DNA of 64,000 bases from Halovulum sp039180525 (GTDB taxonomy: Bacteria; Pseudomonadota; Alphaproteobacteria; Rhodobacterales; Rhodobacteraceae): positions 46,589 to 110,588 of the forward strand of contig JBCDDF010000007.1 of NCBI GenBank assembly GCA_039180525.1. Direction: 5' to 3'. Positions within the stretch are counted from its first letter, which is position 1, and each line of letters begins with the position of its first letter. Position numbers and translations under genes: made by a program. Below the pieces are notes generated by a model. That model was not told the origin of the DNA. It did not search any database and saw only the letters and a program-made list of their open reading frames with translations. This document shows positions 42,841 to 51,276 of the stretch, piece after piece.

Positions 42841-42875
42841 CAAAACCTTGGGATCAGACCGCTTCGGTCCGGTCC
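42841..42875. repeat. Diverged CTAG-type repeat core, copy D
   Basis: CAAAACCTTGGGATCAGACC and then GCTTCGGTCCGGTCC matches the hairpin core of copies A and B with about 14 of 17 matches in the first segment and mostly C/T or A/G changes in the second. It spans the stop codon of the hotdog protein gene on the minus strand. Confidence 0.55.
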
Positions 42876-43306
42876 AGTTCGGCACGCGGCGGGATCGCAT
42901 AGGTCAGGCTTGCCTGTGCCACCGGCGCGGCCCGCTCAGCATCGGCCTGGGCATAGATCAGCACGTCGCCGACGCTCAGGCTGCGGCCCAGCTTCAGGAT
43001 CCGCGCCACACCGATCAGTGGCCCGGGCGCGGGTTTGCGCATGAAATTGATGGTGCAGCTTGTGGTCACCGTCAGTGCTTGCCGGCCGATCATGGCCAGG
43101 GTCACCATGTAGAACGCGCAATCGGCCAGCGCGAACATGGTCGGGCCGGACACCGTGCCGCCGGGCCGCAAATCGGCCTCGCTGACTTTCATCTCACAAT
43201 CGAGCCGCATGGGCGCCAGATCGAGGATCCGGTACCGCCCGTCGGTCTGCGGAAAGACCTCGTCGAGATAGGTCATGACCTCTTCGGCGGTCAGCTTCAG
43301 TTCCAT
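42854..43306 (-). CDS. PaaI-family hotdog thioesterase
   Basis: 150 aa acyl-CoA thioesterase-like protein. Hotdog-fold motifs include LRPGGTVSGPTMFALADCAFY (near residue 50, active-site helix) and LTVTTSCTINFMRKPAPGPL. Likely hydrolyses aromatic or medium-chain acyl-CoAs. ATG 43306 preferred over GTG 43312. The final codons ELDRTEAV and stop fall in a repeat core, so the original end may have been altered. Next gene, enoyl-CoA hydratase, is divergent 72 bp away. Confidence 0.87.
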   Translation of the reverse strand: MELKLTAEEVMTYLDEVFPQTDGRYRILDLAPMRLDCEMKVSEADLRPGGTVSGPTMFALADCAFYMVTLAMIGRQALTVTTSCTINFMRKPAPGPLIGVARILKLGRSLSVGDVLIYAQADAERAAPVAQASLTYAIPPRAELDRTEAV

Positions 43307-43377
43307 GCGCACCCCGGACTTGCTTCAGCACGCGCAGTGTCGTGACATGGGTTGGGACTTGCAAGGGAGGCGGGCGC

Positions 43378-44148
43378 ATGGGCGATCCGGTACTGCGGCA
43401 GGATGTAGAGGGCATCGCCACGCTGACGCTGAACGCGCCGGCGCGGCTGAACACGCTGAGCGACGCGATGCTGGCCGCGCTCGCCGCGCATCTGGCCGCG
43501 CTGAGGGACGACGGCGACGTCCGGGTGGTGATCCTGGCCGCGGCGGGCCGGGCGTTCTCAGCCGGCCATGACCTTGGGGAGATGACCGCGGCCCGCGCCG
43601 CGCCCGATGGCGGGCGGGCGGCGTTCGAGGATCTGTTCGCGCGCTGCGCCCGGGTGATGACCGCCCTGCCCCTTCTGCCGCAACCGGTGATCCCCCGGGT
43701 CCAGGGGGTAGCCACCGCCGCCGGCTGCCAGTTGGTCGCCCAATGCGATATGGCGGTCGCCGCAGACACCGCGCGCTTCGGCGTCAACGGCATCGATGTC
43801 GGGCTGTTCTGCTCCACGCCGATGGTGCCCCTGACCCGCGCCATCCCGGCGAAGGCCGCGTTCGAGATGCTGACGACGGGCCGCTTTCTGGGCGCACCGG
43901 AGGCACTGGAGGCTGGCCTGATCAACCGCGTCGTCCCCGCGGCCGAATTGGAGGCGCAGACCCTGGCGCTGGCGCAGCAGATCGCCGCGAAACCGGCGGA
44001 GGTGATCGCGCTCGGCAAGGCCGCGTTCCACCGCCAGATGCGCATGGGGCTGGAGGACGCCTATGCGTTCACGGGCCCGGTGATGGCCGGGAACATGCTG
44101 ATGGACGCCGCCGAAAACGGCATCGGCCGGTTTCTGAACAAAGAGTAG
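43378..44148 (+). CDS. Enoyl-CoA hydratase/isomerase family protein
   Basis: 256 aa crotonase. The oxyanion hole segments are FSAGHDLGEM (near 60) and VATAAGCQLVAQCDMAVAAD (near 105); GVNGIDVGLFCSTPMVPL follows. The catalytic Glu positions of classical hydratases are not both obvious, so it may be an isomerase or thioesterase-type crotonase. Start ATG after GGGAGG. Convergent with ctaA; both stop codons lie in a shared GTAGGG...CCCTAC hairpin (44145-44162). Confidence 0.88.
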   Translation: MGDPVLRQDVEGIATLTLNAPARLNTLSDAMLAALAAHLAALRDDGDVRVVILAAAGRAFSAGHDLGEMTAARAAPDGGRAAFEDLFARCARVMTALPLLPQPVIPRVQGVATAAGCQLVAQCDMAVAADTARFGVNGIDVGLFCSTPMVPLTRAIPAKAAFEMLTTGRFLGAPEALEAGLINRVVPAAELEAQTLALAQQIAAKPAEVIALGKAAFHRQMRMGLEDAYAFTGPVMAGNMLMDAAENGIGRFLNKE

Positions 44149-44158
44149 GGCTGAAACC

Positions 44159-45283
44159 CTACCCCCGCGCAATGCGCTGTTCGGGCGGGTAAAGCGCCAG
44201 GTGCCGCGCGCGCAGCGCCAGCACCAACAGCAGCACCGCCCCGGCCTGGTGCGCCAGCGCCAGGGGCAGCGGCGCGAAGTAAAGCACCACGCCGATGCCC
44301 AGCACCGCCTGGCCCAGCACGCCCACGGCGACCCAATCGAAGGCGCGGCGCACGGCGGTCACCGCGTGGCGGCGGCTCACGGCCCAGACGATCAGGACGG
44401 CCAGAAACACCAGATAGCCCCACATCCGATGCAAAAACTGCACAGCGCCCTGGCTGTCTAGAAAACCGGCGCCCGCGGTCAGAACCTCTGGCGGGATCAG
44501 CCGCCCGCCCATCAGCGGCCAGGTGTTATAGGCCAGCCCTGCATCGATTCCGGCCACGAAAGCCCCTGTGATCACCTGCGCCAGCAGCAGAGCCACGATC
44601 AGGCCAGAGGCCGCGCCCAGCCCCGCCCGCCGCCGCCGCGCCTGCAAAAGCTGCATCTGCGGCTGTGAGAGTTGCAGGACAAACCAGGTGATCAGGCTGA
44701 GGATCACGAAAGCCAGCCCCAGATGTGTCGCCAAGCGGTAGGAGGCGACATCCAGCATCGTGCCCGTCAGCCCCGACGACACCATCCACCAGCCGATGGC
44801 GCCCTGTACGCCGCCCAAGACGCCCAGCAGCAACAGCCGGCCGGTCCATCCGGCGGGAATGCGCCGCCGGACCAGGAACCACAGAAACCCGACCGCCCAG
44901 ACCAGGCCGACCACCCGGCCCAACTGGCGATGGCCCCATTCCCACCAATAGATCACCTTGAACTCCGCCAGGCTCATTCCGGCGTTCTGCAACTGGTATT
45001 CGGGGATCTGGCGATACTTGTCGAACTCGACAAGCCACTCGACCTCGGTCAAGGGTGGCAGCGCGCCGGTCACCGGGCGCCATTCCGTGATCGACAGGCC
45101 GCTGTCGGTCAGCCGGGTCAGCCCGCCCACCAGGATCATCGCCGTCACCAGCACGCCCAGCAAGATCAGCCAGCCGCGGATCGCCCGCCGGGCGCCCAGC
45201 CGATCGTCGGCGCGCGCCGCCGGCTGGGCGGCGGCCTGTGCCTCCCGGCTTTCGACCTCTTCAAAGATATTGCGCGTCGCCAT
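44159..45283 (-). CDS. ctaA: Heme A synthase CtaA (Cox15)
   Basis: 374 aa membrane enzyme converting heme O to heme A for cytochrome aa3. Eight hydrophobic helices. Heme-liganding His lies in WWEWGHRQLGRVVGL near residue 95 and others in RLATHLGLAF and LHRMWGYLVF. N-terminal TRLTDSGLSITEWRPV is characteristic. ATG 45283 preferred to GTG 45286. Standard Rhodobacterales neighbours: thioesterase and enoyl-CoA hydratase genes. Confidence 0.96.
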   Translation of the reverse strand: MATRNIFEEVESREAQAAAQPAARADDRLGARRAIRGWLILLGVLVTAMILVGGLTRLTDSGLSITEWRPVTGALPPLTEVEWLVEFDKYRQIPEYQLQNAGMSLAEFKVIYWWEWGHRQLGRVVGLVWAVGFLWFLVRRRIPAGWTGRLLLLGVLGGVQGAIGWWMVSSGLTGTMLDVASYRLATHLGLAFVILSLITWFVLQLSQPQMQLLQARRRRAGLGAASGLIVALLLAQVITGAFVAGIDAGLAYNTWPLMGGRLIPPEVLTAGAGFLDSQGAVQFLHRMWGYLVFLAVLIVWAVSRRHAVTAVRRAFDWVAVGVLGQAVLGIGVVLYFAPLPLALAHQAGAVLLLVLALRARHLALYPPEQRIARG

Positions 45284-45442
45284 CACTCAACCACATTGCT
45301 TGCCGCTACTTAGGCAAAAGCCGGCGGCGGAACAACCAAGCGGGCGCGCGATCGTTTTGGCCGGGTGGCGGCATAGGGTCGCCGGCAGCCGCGCCGCGCG
45401 CGCCCAAGGGCGCCGCGGCCCCCGCCTGCCTGCCGGCCTTTC

Positions 45443-45964
45443 CTATGTCCCGGTTTCGTCTTCGCGCCCGGCGTCCGACTGCTCTGGATCGGCGCTGCGA
45501 AAGCGATAGGTCCAGGCGTCGGGCACGGGCCCGTTATCGGGTGCGCCGGACGCCTCGCGGATCAGCAGCGAATCCCAGTACTCCGTGTAGTGGACGATCT
45601 TGCCCCATTCACAACGTAGCTTCGCGACATGGCGGGAGCGATAGCTGCGGCGGGTCGCCAGGACCGTCGCCTCCGTGGTGAATTCCGCCACAGCGAAGTC
45701 CGGATCCAAGGTATCGTGAATATCGACACCCCGGCACGCACGCACTTTGGTTTTGCCCGGCAGAGCCTTGTAATACCGAACGATTTCCGCCGATCCACGA
45801 AGTATCGGCGGGATCGTACCGCTTGCGAAGGGAAACTCGAAAACCGCAGCATCCGCCAGCAACCGGCGCAGCGCGGATGTGTCGGCATTCAGATAGGTAT
45901 CCAGATAGGCCCGCATGGCGAGCGCCGAAGGCGTCTGAAGTGCGGGCTCGGGATGAAAAGTCAT
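45443..45964 (-). CDS. SnoaL-like (NTF2-fold) protein
   Basis: 173 aa. The N-terminal ALAMRAYLDTYLNADTSAL helix pattern and FPFASGTIPPILRGSAEIVRYY plus EYWDSLLI near the end indicate a nuclear-transport-factor-2-like fold, as in SnoaL polyketide cyclases and PhzA/B-like proteins. The group includes ketosteroid-isomerase-like and other ligand-binding enzymes. Specific function not known. Same strand as ctaA, 160 bp upstream of it; 281 bp to the ppk gene. Confidence 0.75.
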   Translation of the reverse strand: MTFHPEPALQTPSALAMRAYLDTYLNADTSALRRLLADAAVFEFPFASGTIPPILRGSAEIVRYYKALPGKTKVRACRGVDIHDTLDPDFAVAEFTTEATVLATRRSYRSRHVAKLRCEWGKIVHYTEYWDSLLIREASGAPDNGPVPDAWTYRFRSADPEQSDAGREDETGT

Positions 45965-46245
45965 CCAATTCTCCGGGTCATCCCGCGGCCGTTATCTTGC
46001 AGATAGCTGCGCGAGCGAAAGGCGTAGGCTTCGATACAGCCTATGGTGTGTGCGTAACGCAAACCACGAGCCTAAGGTTCCGGTGGGCGCCGGATCCGCG
46101 GCGTGCCGGCTGGTGACGTCCGCAAAAGCGGGCAACACGGCAATGTGCCTGCCGGATCCGGGACAGCCGAGGCGGTCGTGTTCAAAGCCATATGGCGGAC
46201 TGCCGGCGGAAGAGTTCCCGGTCAAGCTGGGCCTGTCGCGCGGGC

Positions 46246-48477
46246 TCAGTCGTGGCTGTGGATCAATTGCGGCACATCATGCGCGCCCGCCCGACCGCGG
46301 CCCGACAGCGAGGGATTTTCCATGAAGAACCGGTGGCAGCTGAACAGCGGGCCATCCTGCGGCGCGTCGTGGCGGGCATAGGTGCCGTCGGGTCGCAGCA
46401 CCCAGCTTTGCGCCTGATCGGCCATGTTCGCGGCCATGATCTGGCGCAGGATCTGGGCATGCACAGTGGCGTTGGTGATCGGCACCAGTGTCTCCACCCG
46501 CCGGTCCAGATTGCGGCCCATCCAGTCGGCGGAGGAGATATAGACCCGCGCCTTATCCGAAGGCAGCGCCGCGCCATTGCCGAAACAGGCAATGCGCGAG
46601 TGTTCCAGAAACCGGCCCACGATGGATTTGACGCGGATGTTTTCCGACAGCCCCGTGATGCCCGGCCGCACACCGCAGATGCCGCGGATCACCAGATCGA
46701 TCCTCACGCCGTCACCGCTGGCGGCATAAAGCGCATCGATGATGTCGGGGTCTATAATCGAGTTCAGCTTGGCCCAGACCGCGGCCGGGCGCCCGGCGCG
46801 GGCATGCGCGGCCTCGGCCGCCAGATTGTCCAAAAGCGTCGTCTTCAGCGCGTGGGGAGAGATCGCCAACGCCTCCAGGTCGTCCGGCCGGACATAGCCG
46901 GAGACATAGTTAAACACCTTCGTCGCATCGCGGCCAAGCGCGGCATCGCAGGTGAAAAAGGACAGATCGGTGTAAAACCGCGCCGTGATCGGGTGGTAGT
47001 TGCCGGTGCCGTAGTGGGTATAGGTGACCAGTTGCGCCCCCTCCCGCCGCACGACGGTGGAGATCTTTGCATGCGTTTTCCAGTCGGTGAAGCCATAGAC
47101 CACCTGCGCCCCGGCGCGTTCCAGCATCCGCGACTGGCGGATATTGGCGGCCTCGTCGAACCGGGCCTTCAATTCGACCAGCGCGGTCACCGACTTGCCC
47201 GTCTCCGCCGCCTCACACAGGGCCGCGACGATGGGCGACTGGGTGGAGGTGCGATAGAGCGTCTGTTTGATCGCCAGCACATTCGGATCCTGCGCTGCCT
47301 GGTTCAGAAAGCGCACCACCATGTCGAAGGTCTCATAGGGGTGGTGCAGCAGCATGTCCTTTTGCCGGATTGCGGCGAACATGTCTCCGTCATGGTCCTG
47401 AACCCGTTCCGGCGTGCGCGGGGTGAAGCTGGGCCAAAGCAGATCGGCACGGTCGCTGTCGACCAACTCCGACAGTGCGCTTATCCCGATGATGCCCTGA
47501 ACCTCGATGGTCTCGTCGGGGCCGACATCCAGTTGCTGAAGGATCGTCGCCCGCAGATCGGGCGGGGCATCGGCAGAGATCTTCAGCCGGATCACCTCGC
47601 CGCGGCGCCGCCGCTTCAGCGCGGTTTCGAACTCGCGCACCAGATCCTCGGCCTCTTCCTCGACCTCCAGGTCGCTGTCGCGCAATACGCGAAAGGTGCA
47701 GCGCCCGGTGACATCGTAGCCCGGGAAAAGTTTGTCGAGGAAAACCTCCAGCAGATCCTCCAGCAAAAGGAACCGCGTCTTGCCATCCGCGCCGGGGTTC
47801 AGCGGGGTGAAGCGCGGGATCTGCGCCGGGATCGGCAGCAGCGCGCCCAGGGGACGGTCGTCGGCGCGGCGGGTCAGTTGCAGCGCCAACGCGAAGCCGG
47901 TGTTCTGGATGAACGGGAACGGGTGCGCGGGGTCGATGGCCAGGGGGGTCAGCACCGGGAAGACCTGGGCCATGAACACCTCGTCGAGCATCGCCCGATC
48001 GGCCACCGTCAACTCCGCCGGCGTCAGGATGTCGATGCCGGCCTTTTCCAATTCCGCCCGCAACTCGGCCCAACAGGCGTTCTGCCGCGCCATCAGCGCC
48101 CGCGCGCCGGCATCGATGCGCGCCAGTTGCTCCGCCGGGGTCAGCCCGTCGGCCGAGGGCCGCGTCACACCCTCGCGCAGCAGTCCGCGCAGGCCGGCCA
48201 CGCGCACGGAGTAGAATTCGTCCAGGTTCGAGCCCGAGATCGACAGGAACCGCACCCGCTCCAGCAGCGGCACGGCGGGGTTGCCCGCCTCCTCCAACAC
48301 ACGCCAATTGAACGCCAGCCAACTCAGTTCGCGATTGAAGAACCGCGACGGGCCGTTTGCGTCGCAATCCGCCACCGTCACGGGCTCTGGCAGAGGGGCG
48401 GCAAGAAAATCGGCGTCGGTCACGGTCTGGGATGCGGGCATGCGCTTGCCTTTGGCGGTTTTCGGTTGCGGTTTCAC
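46246..48477 (-). CDS. ppk: Polyphosphate kinase 1
   Basis: 743 aa. N-terminal FFNRELSWLAFNWRVLEEA, the autophosphorylated His in WKTHAKIST, and KARVYISSADWMGRNLDRRVE near the end are PPK1 hallmarks. Makes long-chain polyphosphate from ATP. GTG start at 48477 overlaps the hda stop (GTGA); an ATG 36 bases later is an alternative. The C-terminal tail after ENPSL is short and His/Asp-rich. Synteny AI-2E permease-hda-ppk is conserved in Rhodobacterales. Confidence 0.96.
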   Translation of the reverse strand: MKPQPKTAKGKRMPASQTVTDADFLAAPLPEPVTVADCDANGPSRFFNRELSWLAFNWRVLEEAGNPAVPLLERVRFLSISGSNLDEFYSVRVAGLRGLLREGVTRPSADGLTPAEQLARIDAGARALMARQNACWAELRAELEKAGIDILTPAELTVADRAMLDEVFMAQVFPVLTPLAIDPAHPFPFIQNTGFALALQLTRRADDRPLGALLPIPAQIPRFTPLNPGADGKTRFLLLEDLLEVFLDKLFPGYDVTGRCTFRVLRDSDLEVEEEAEDLVREFETALKRRRRGEVIRLKISADAPPDLRATILQQLDVGPDETIEVQGIIGISALSELVDSDRADLLWPSFTPRTPERVQDHDGDMFAAIRQKDMLLHHPYETFDMVVRFLNQAAQDPNVLAIKQTLYRTSTQSPIVAALCEAAETGKSVTALVELKARFDEAANIRQSRMLERAGAQVVYGFTDWKTHAKISTVVRREGAQLVTYTHYGTGNYHPITARFYTDLSFFTCDAALGRDATKVFNYVSGYVRPDDLEALAISPHALKTTLLDNLAAEAAHARAGRPAAVWAKLNSIIDPDIIDALYAASGDGVRIDLVIRGICGVRPGITGLSENIRVKSIVGRFLEHSRIACFGNGAALPSDKARVYISSADWMGRNLDRRVETLVPITNATVHAQILRQIMAANMADQAQSWVLRPDGTYARHDAPQDGPLFSCHRFFMENPSLSGRGRAGAHDVPQLIHSHD

Positions 48478-49142
48478 GATGGCGCGGCGTCTTGGCCGCC
48501 TTCCAGCAGGCGTTTGGCCAACCTGACGCCGACGGCGCGGCCTTGCTCCATCCCCGCGGCATCAAGCGCGGCGACGATTGCCTGCGCACCGGCGAAGGAC
48601 CGGTCGATGCGGCGCATCAGATACCCGACCAGCCCCGGTTTCGGCCGGATCTGGCGATCGTAGAAGAGTTTCAGCAGCACGCCCGTCAGAAGCGCCTCGT
48701 CCGGCGGGTCGAGCCGCGCAAGCCCGGCCGCTTCCAGTCGAGAGGCCAGATCGGGCAGGACAAGGCCCCAGTCGCGGGGCGGCGTCCGCCCGGTGACGAG
48801 CAACCGCCCGCCCTGCCCCAAAACAGCGTTATGGGCATGAAACAGCGCCTCTTCCCGGTCGCGGTCGCCGGCGGCGTGGAAAGCATCTTCAAGAACCAGA
48901 TTGCCGGCCTCCAGCATCTCCGGACCCGGTGTGCCGGTGACGACCAATGCGCCGACCTCTTCGGCCCAACGCATCGCCAGATGCGACTTGCCCGATCCCG
49001 GCGGGCCGATCAGCACCAGCTTGCCGCCGGGCCAGTTGCGCCAATCCTCGACCTGAGCCACCGCCTGAGCGTTGGCGGCCGAGCGCAGGAAATTGTTCTC
49101 TGGCGTGGGCGGCGCGGAGACGTCGAGCGCAAGCTGCCGCAT
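48474..49142 (-). CDS. hdaA: HdaA, DnaA-related regulatory ATPase
   Basis: 222 aa. Regulatory inactivation of DnaA: promotes hydrolysis of DnaA-ATP with the beta clamp. The N-terminal QLALDV motif resembles a clamp-binding QLxLxx sequence. Walker A GPPGSGKS at about residue 48 and NAVLGQGGRLLVTGR at the sensor region are visible; the Walker B DD pair is replaced by LVLEDA. Has the DnaA-like AAA+ but no DNA-binding domain. ATG 49142 or GTG 49145; close coupling with the permease gene upstream. Confidence 0.88.
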   Translation of the reverse strand: MRQLALDVSAPPTPENNFLRSAANAQAVAQVEDWRNWPGGKLVLIGPPGSGKSHLAMRWAEEVGALVVTGTPGPEMLEAGNLVLEDAFHAAGDRDREEALFHAHNAVLGQGGRLLVTGRTPPRDWGLVLPDLASRLEAAGLARLDPPDEALLTGVLLKLFYDRQIRPKPGLVGYLMRRIDRSFAGAQAIVAALDAAGMEQGRAVGVRLAKRLLEGGQDAAPS

Positions 49143-49146
49143 CACG

Positions 49147-50244
49147 TCACTCCGCCGCGTCGCGGGGGCTGGCGCCCGCCGCTTCGTCCCCGGTCGCCGG
49201 CCCCTTGTAGAGCCGCCCCTCGCGATACTGGGCGATCGCGAACCGGCTGAGCACGCCGATGGAGGCCGAAACCGGCACCGCGATCAGAAGGCCGGAAAAG
49301 CCGAAAAGCGCGCCAAAGGCCGACAGTGCGAAGATCAGCCAGACCGGGTGCAGCTTGACCCGGTCGCCCACCATCTTGGGCGTCAACACGTTGCCTTCGA
49401 CAAGCTGGCCAAAGACGAACACCCCGGCCACCGCCGCGACCCAGACCCAATCGCCCCAAAAATGGAACAGCGCCACGCCGATCGACACCGCCCCGCCCAG
49501 GATCGACCCGACGAAAGGCACGAACGAGATCAGCCCCGCGAAAATTCCGATGATGGCGCCGAAGGGCAGCCCGATCAGCGTCAGCGCGACGGCGTAGAAC
49601 CCGCCCAGGATGATGCACACCGTGACCTGGCCACGGACGAAACCGCTGAGCGCCTCGTCGACCTGCGTGGCCAGATCGCGGATCGTCGGCGCGTGTTCGC
49701 GCGGCAGCAGATCGTCGATACGTCCGATCATGCGATCCCAGTCCAGCAGCAGGTAAAACGCAACGATGGGCGCCACGAATACCAGCAGCAGGAAATCGAT
49801 CACGGCCAGCGAACTGCTGAGCGTCGCCTTCAGCAGAGCCACGCCGCCACTTTTCAACGTATCCTCCATCCCGGTCAGCGCCTGCCGCACCATGGAGGTG
49901 TCGTCGAACAATTCCGGGAACCGGTTCGTCAGCATGTCGCGGGTATCCGCCAGCAATTCTGGCACGCCGGTCACCACGGCTTCGATCTGCTGGGCGATGA
50001 CCGGCACGGCCAAGCCCACGACCAACGCGATCAGCACGACCACCAATGCGGTGATCACCGCCGTCGCACCCACCCGACTGAAGCCGCGGCGTTCCAGCGA
50101 ATCCGCCGCCGGATCCAGCAGATAGGCGATGGCGGCACCGACGATGAAGGGCAGCAGCGTGTTGCCCATGACCCAGAGAAAGGCCACAAACAGCACTGCG
50201 GCGATGCTCCAATACCGAACCTGCTGACCTGTGCTCAGCCCCAT
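49147..50244 (-). CDS. AI-2E family transporter (PerM/TqsA-like)
   Basis: 365 aa membrane protein with about eight hydrophobic segments. The C-terminal half PFGAIIGIFAGLISFVPFVG and GNVLTPKMVGDRVKLHP are the family signature. Family members export quorum or other small molecules, or act as sodium antiporters; function here unproven. ATG 50244 (after GGGGG) chosen; ATG 50274 is an alternative. Its stop is 2 bases before the hdaA start codon. Confidence 0.88.
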   Translation of the reverse strand: MGLSTGQQVRYWSIAAVLFVAFLWVMGNTLLPFIVGAAIAYLLDPAADSLERRGFSRVGATAVITALVVVLIALVVGLAVPVIAQQIEAVVTGVPELLADTRDMLTNRFPELFDDTSMVRQALTGMEDTLKSGGVALLKATLSSSLAVIDFLLLVFVAPIVAFYLLLDWDRMIGRIDDLLPREHAPTIRDLATQVDEALSGFVRGQVTVCIILGGFYAVALTLIGLPFGAIIGIFAGLISFVPFVGSILGGAVSIGVALFHFWGDWVWVAAVAGVFVFGQLVEGNVLTPKMVGDRVKLHPVWLIFALSAFGALFGFSGLLIAVPVSASIGVLSRFAIAQYREGRLYKGPATGDEAAGASPRDAAE

Positions 50245-50332
50245 TTCGCCCCCGATGTGGTTTGCACCAGACATGCGGGCCGCGGGCCGCTTATGCAACC
50301 CCGCGGGCGGGAAAGGACGGTCAGGCGCGCCG

Positions 50333-51094
50333 TCAGACGAACTGTTCCCGGATCAGGCGTTCTTCCAACCCGTGGCCGGGGTCGAACAGGATCCGGTGGG
50401 TGATTTCCGGCGCGGAGGCGATTTCGACCGCAGCCACATTGCGGACCTCGTGGGCGTCGGCGGCGGCCAAAACCGGGCGTTTGGCTGGGTTCAGCACCTC
50501 GAAGCGAACCTTTGCCGCGCTGGGCAACAGCGCCCCGCGCCAGCGCCGCGGCCGAAACGCCGCCATCGCAGTCAGCGCCAGGATATCGGCGCCGATGGGA
50601 AGGATGGGCCCGTGGGCAGAATAGTTATAGGCGGTCGACCCGGCTGGGGTGCACAGAAGCGCGCCGTCGCAGACCAGTTCGGCCATTCGCTCGCGCCCGT
50701 CGACCAGGATGCGCAGCTTTGCCGCCTGCGGCCCCGCGCGCAGCAGCGAAACCTCGTTGATCGCGAGCGCCTCCCGCCGGTCGCCATCGACCGTCTGTGC
50801 AATCATGCGCAGCGGATGCAACTCGGCCAGTTCCGCATCGGCCAGCCGGGCTTGCAGATCCTCCTCGGCATAGGCGTTCATCAGGAACCCGACCGTGCCG
50901 CGGTTCATCCCATAGATCGGGATCTGCAGCGGCGCGTGGTCCTGCAACGCATTCAGAACGAAACCGTCGCCGCCAAGCGCGACGATCACGTCCGCCTCCG
51001 CCGGCGGCACATCGCCGTGGCACGCCACCAACCGCGCACGCGCCTCCTGAGCCTCCGGCATAGGGGCCGCGGCGAAGCTCACCTTCTTGGGCAT
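50333..51094 (-). CDS. nadK: NAD kinase
   Basis: 253 aa from ATG 51094 (a pair of ATGs at 51124-51127 would add 11 residues). GGDG motif in VALGGDGFVLNAL near residue 43, NRGTVGFLMN near 65 and the NE/D-like loop AINEVSLLR near 113 are conserved. Converts NAD to NADP with ATP. The GCTPAGSTAYNYSAHGP-like segment CTPAGSTAYNYSAHGP also fits. Divergent from glyA. Confidence 0.93.
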   Translation of the reverse strand: MPKKVSFAAAPMPEAQEARARLVACHGDVPPAEADVIVALGGDGFVLNALQDHAPLQIPIYGMNRGTVGFLMNAYAEEDLQARLADAELAELHPLRMIAQTVDGDRREALAINEVSLLRAGPQAAKLRILVDGRERMAELVCDGALLCTPAGSTAYNYSAHGPILPIGADILALTAMAAFRPRRWRGALLPSAAKVRFEVLNPAKRPVLAAADAHEVRNVAAVEIASAPEITHRILFDPGHGLEERLIREQFV

Positions 51095-51276
51095 CCCTCG
51101 CGGCCCTCCCGGTTTTTCCGCCATCATGTGAGGCGGCGCGCGTCAACGCAAGCGGCGGGAAACCCGCGCCGCGCATCGGCAACCCGGTTTCGCCGATTTC
51201 GCCCGACCGCGGCGTTGCGGCCCTTTGCGCGCCCGGCCGCTTGCCGTAGAACCGCGGCAGACACGAGGAGGCCGCC

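Noticed and set aside
46192..48663. Long plus-strand reading frame (823 codons) opposite ppk
   Set aside because: Antisense shadow of a high-G+C gene: His/Arg/Gln-rich, no known motif, while the minus strand encodes a full PPK1.
51128..51276. Glycine riboswitch upstream of glyA
   Set aside because: The leader lacks the tandem aptamer conserved segments; only GC-rich inverted sequences.
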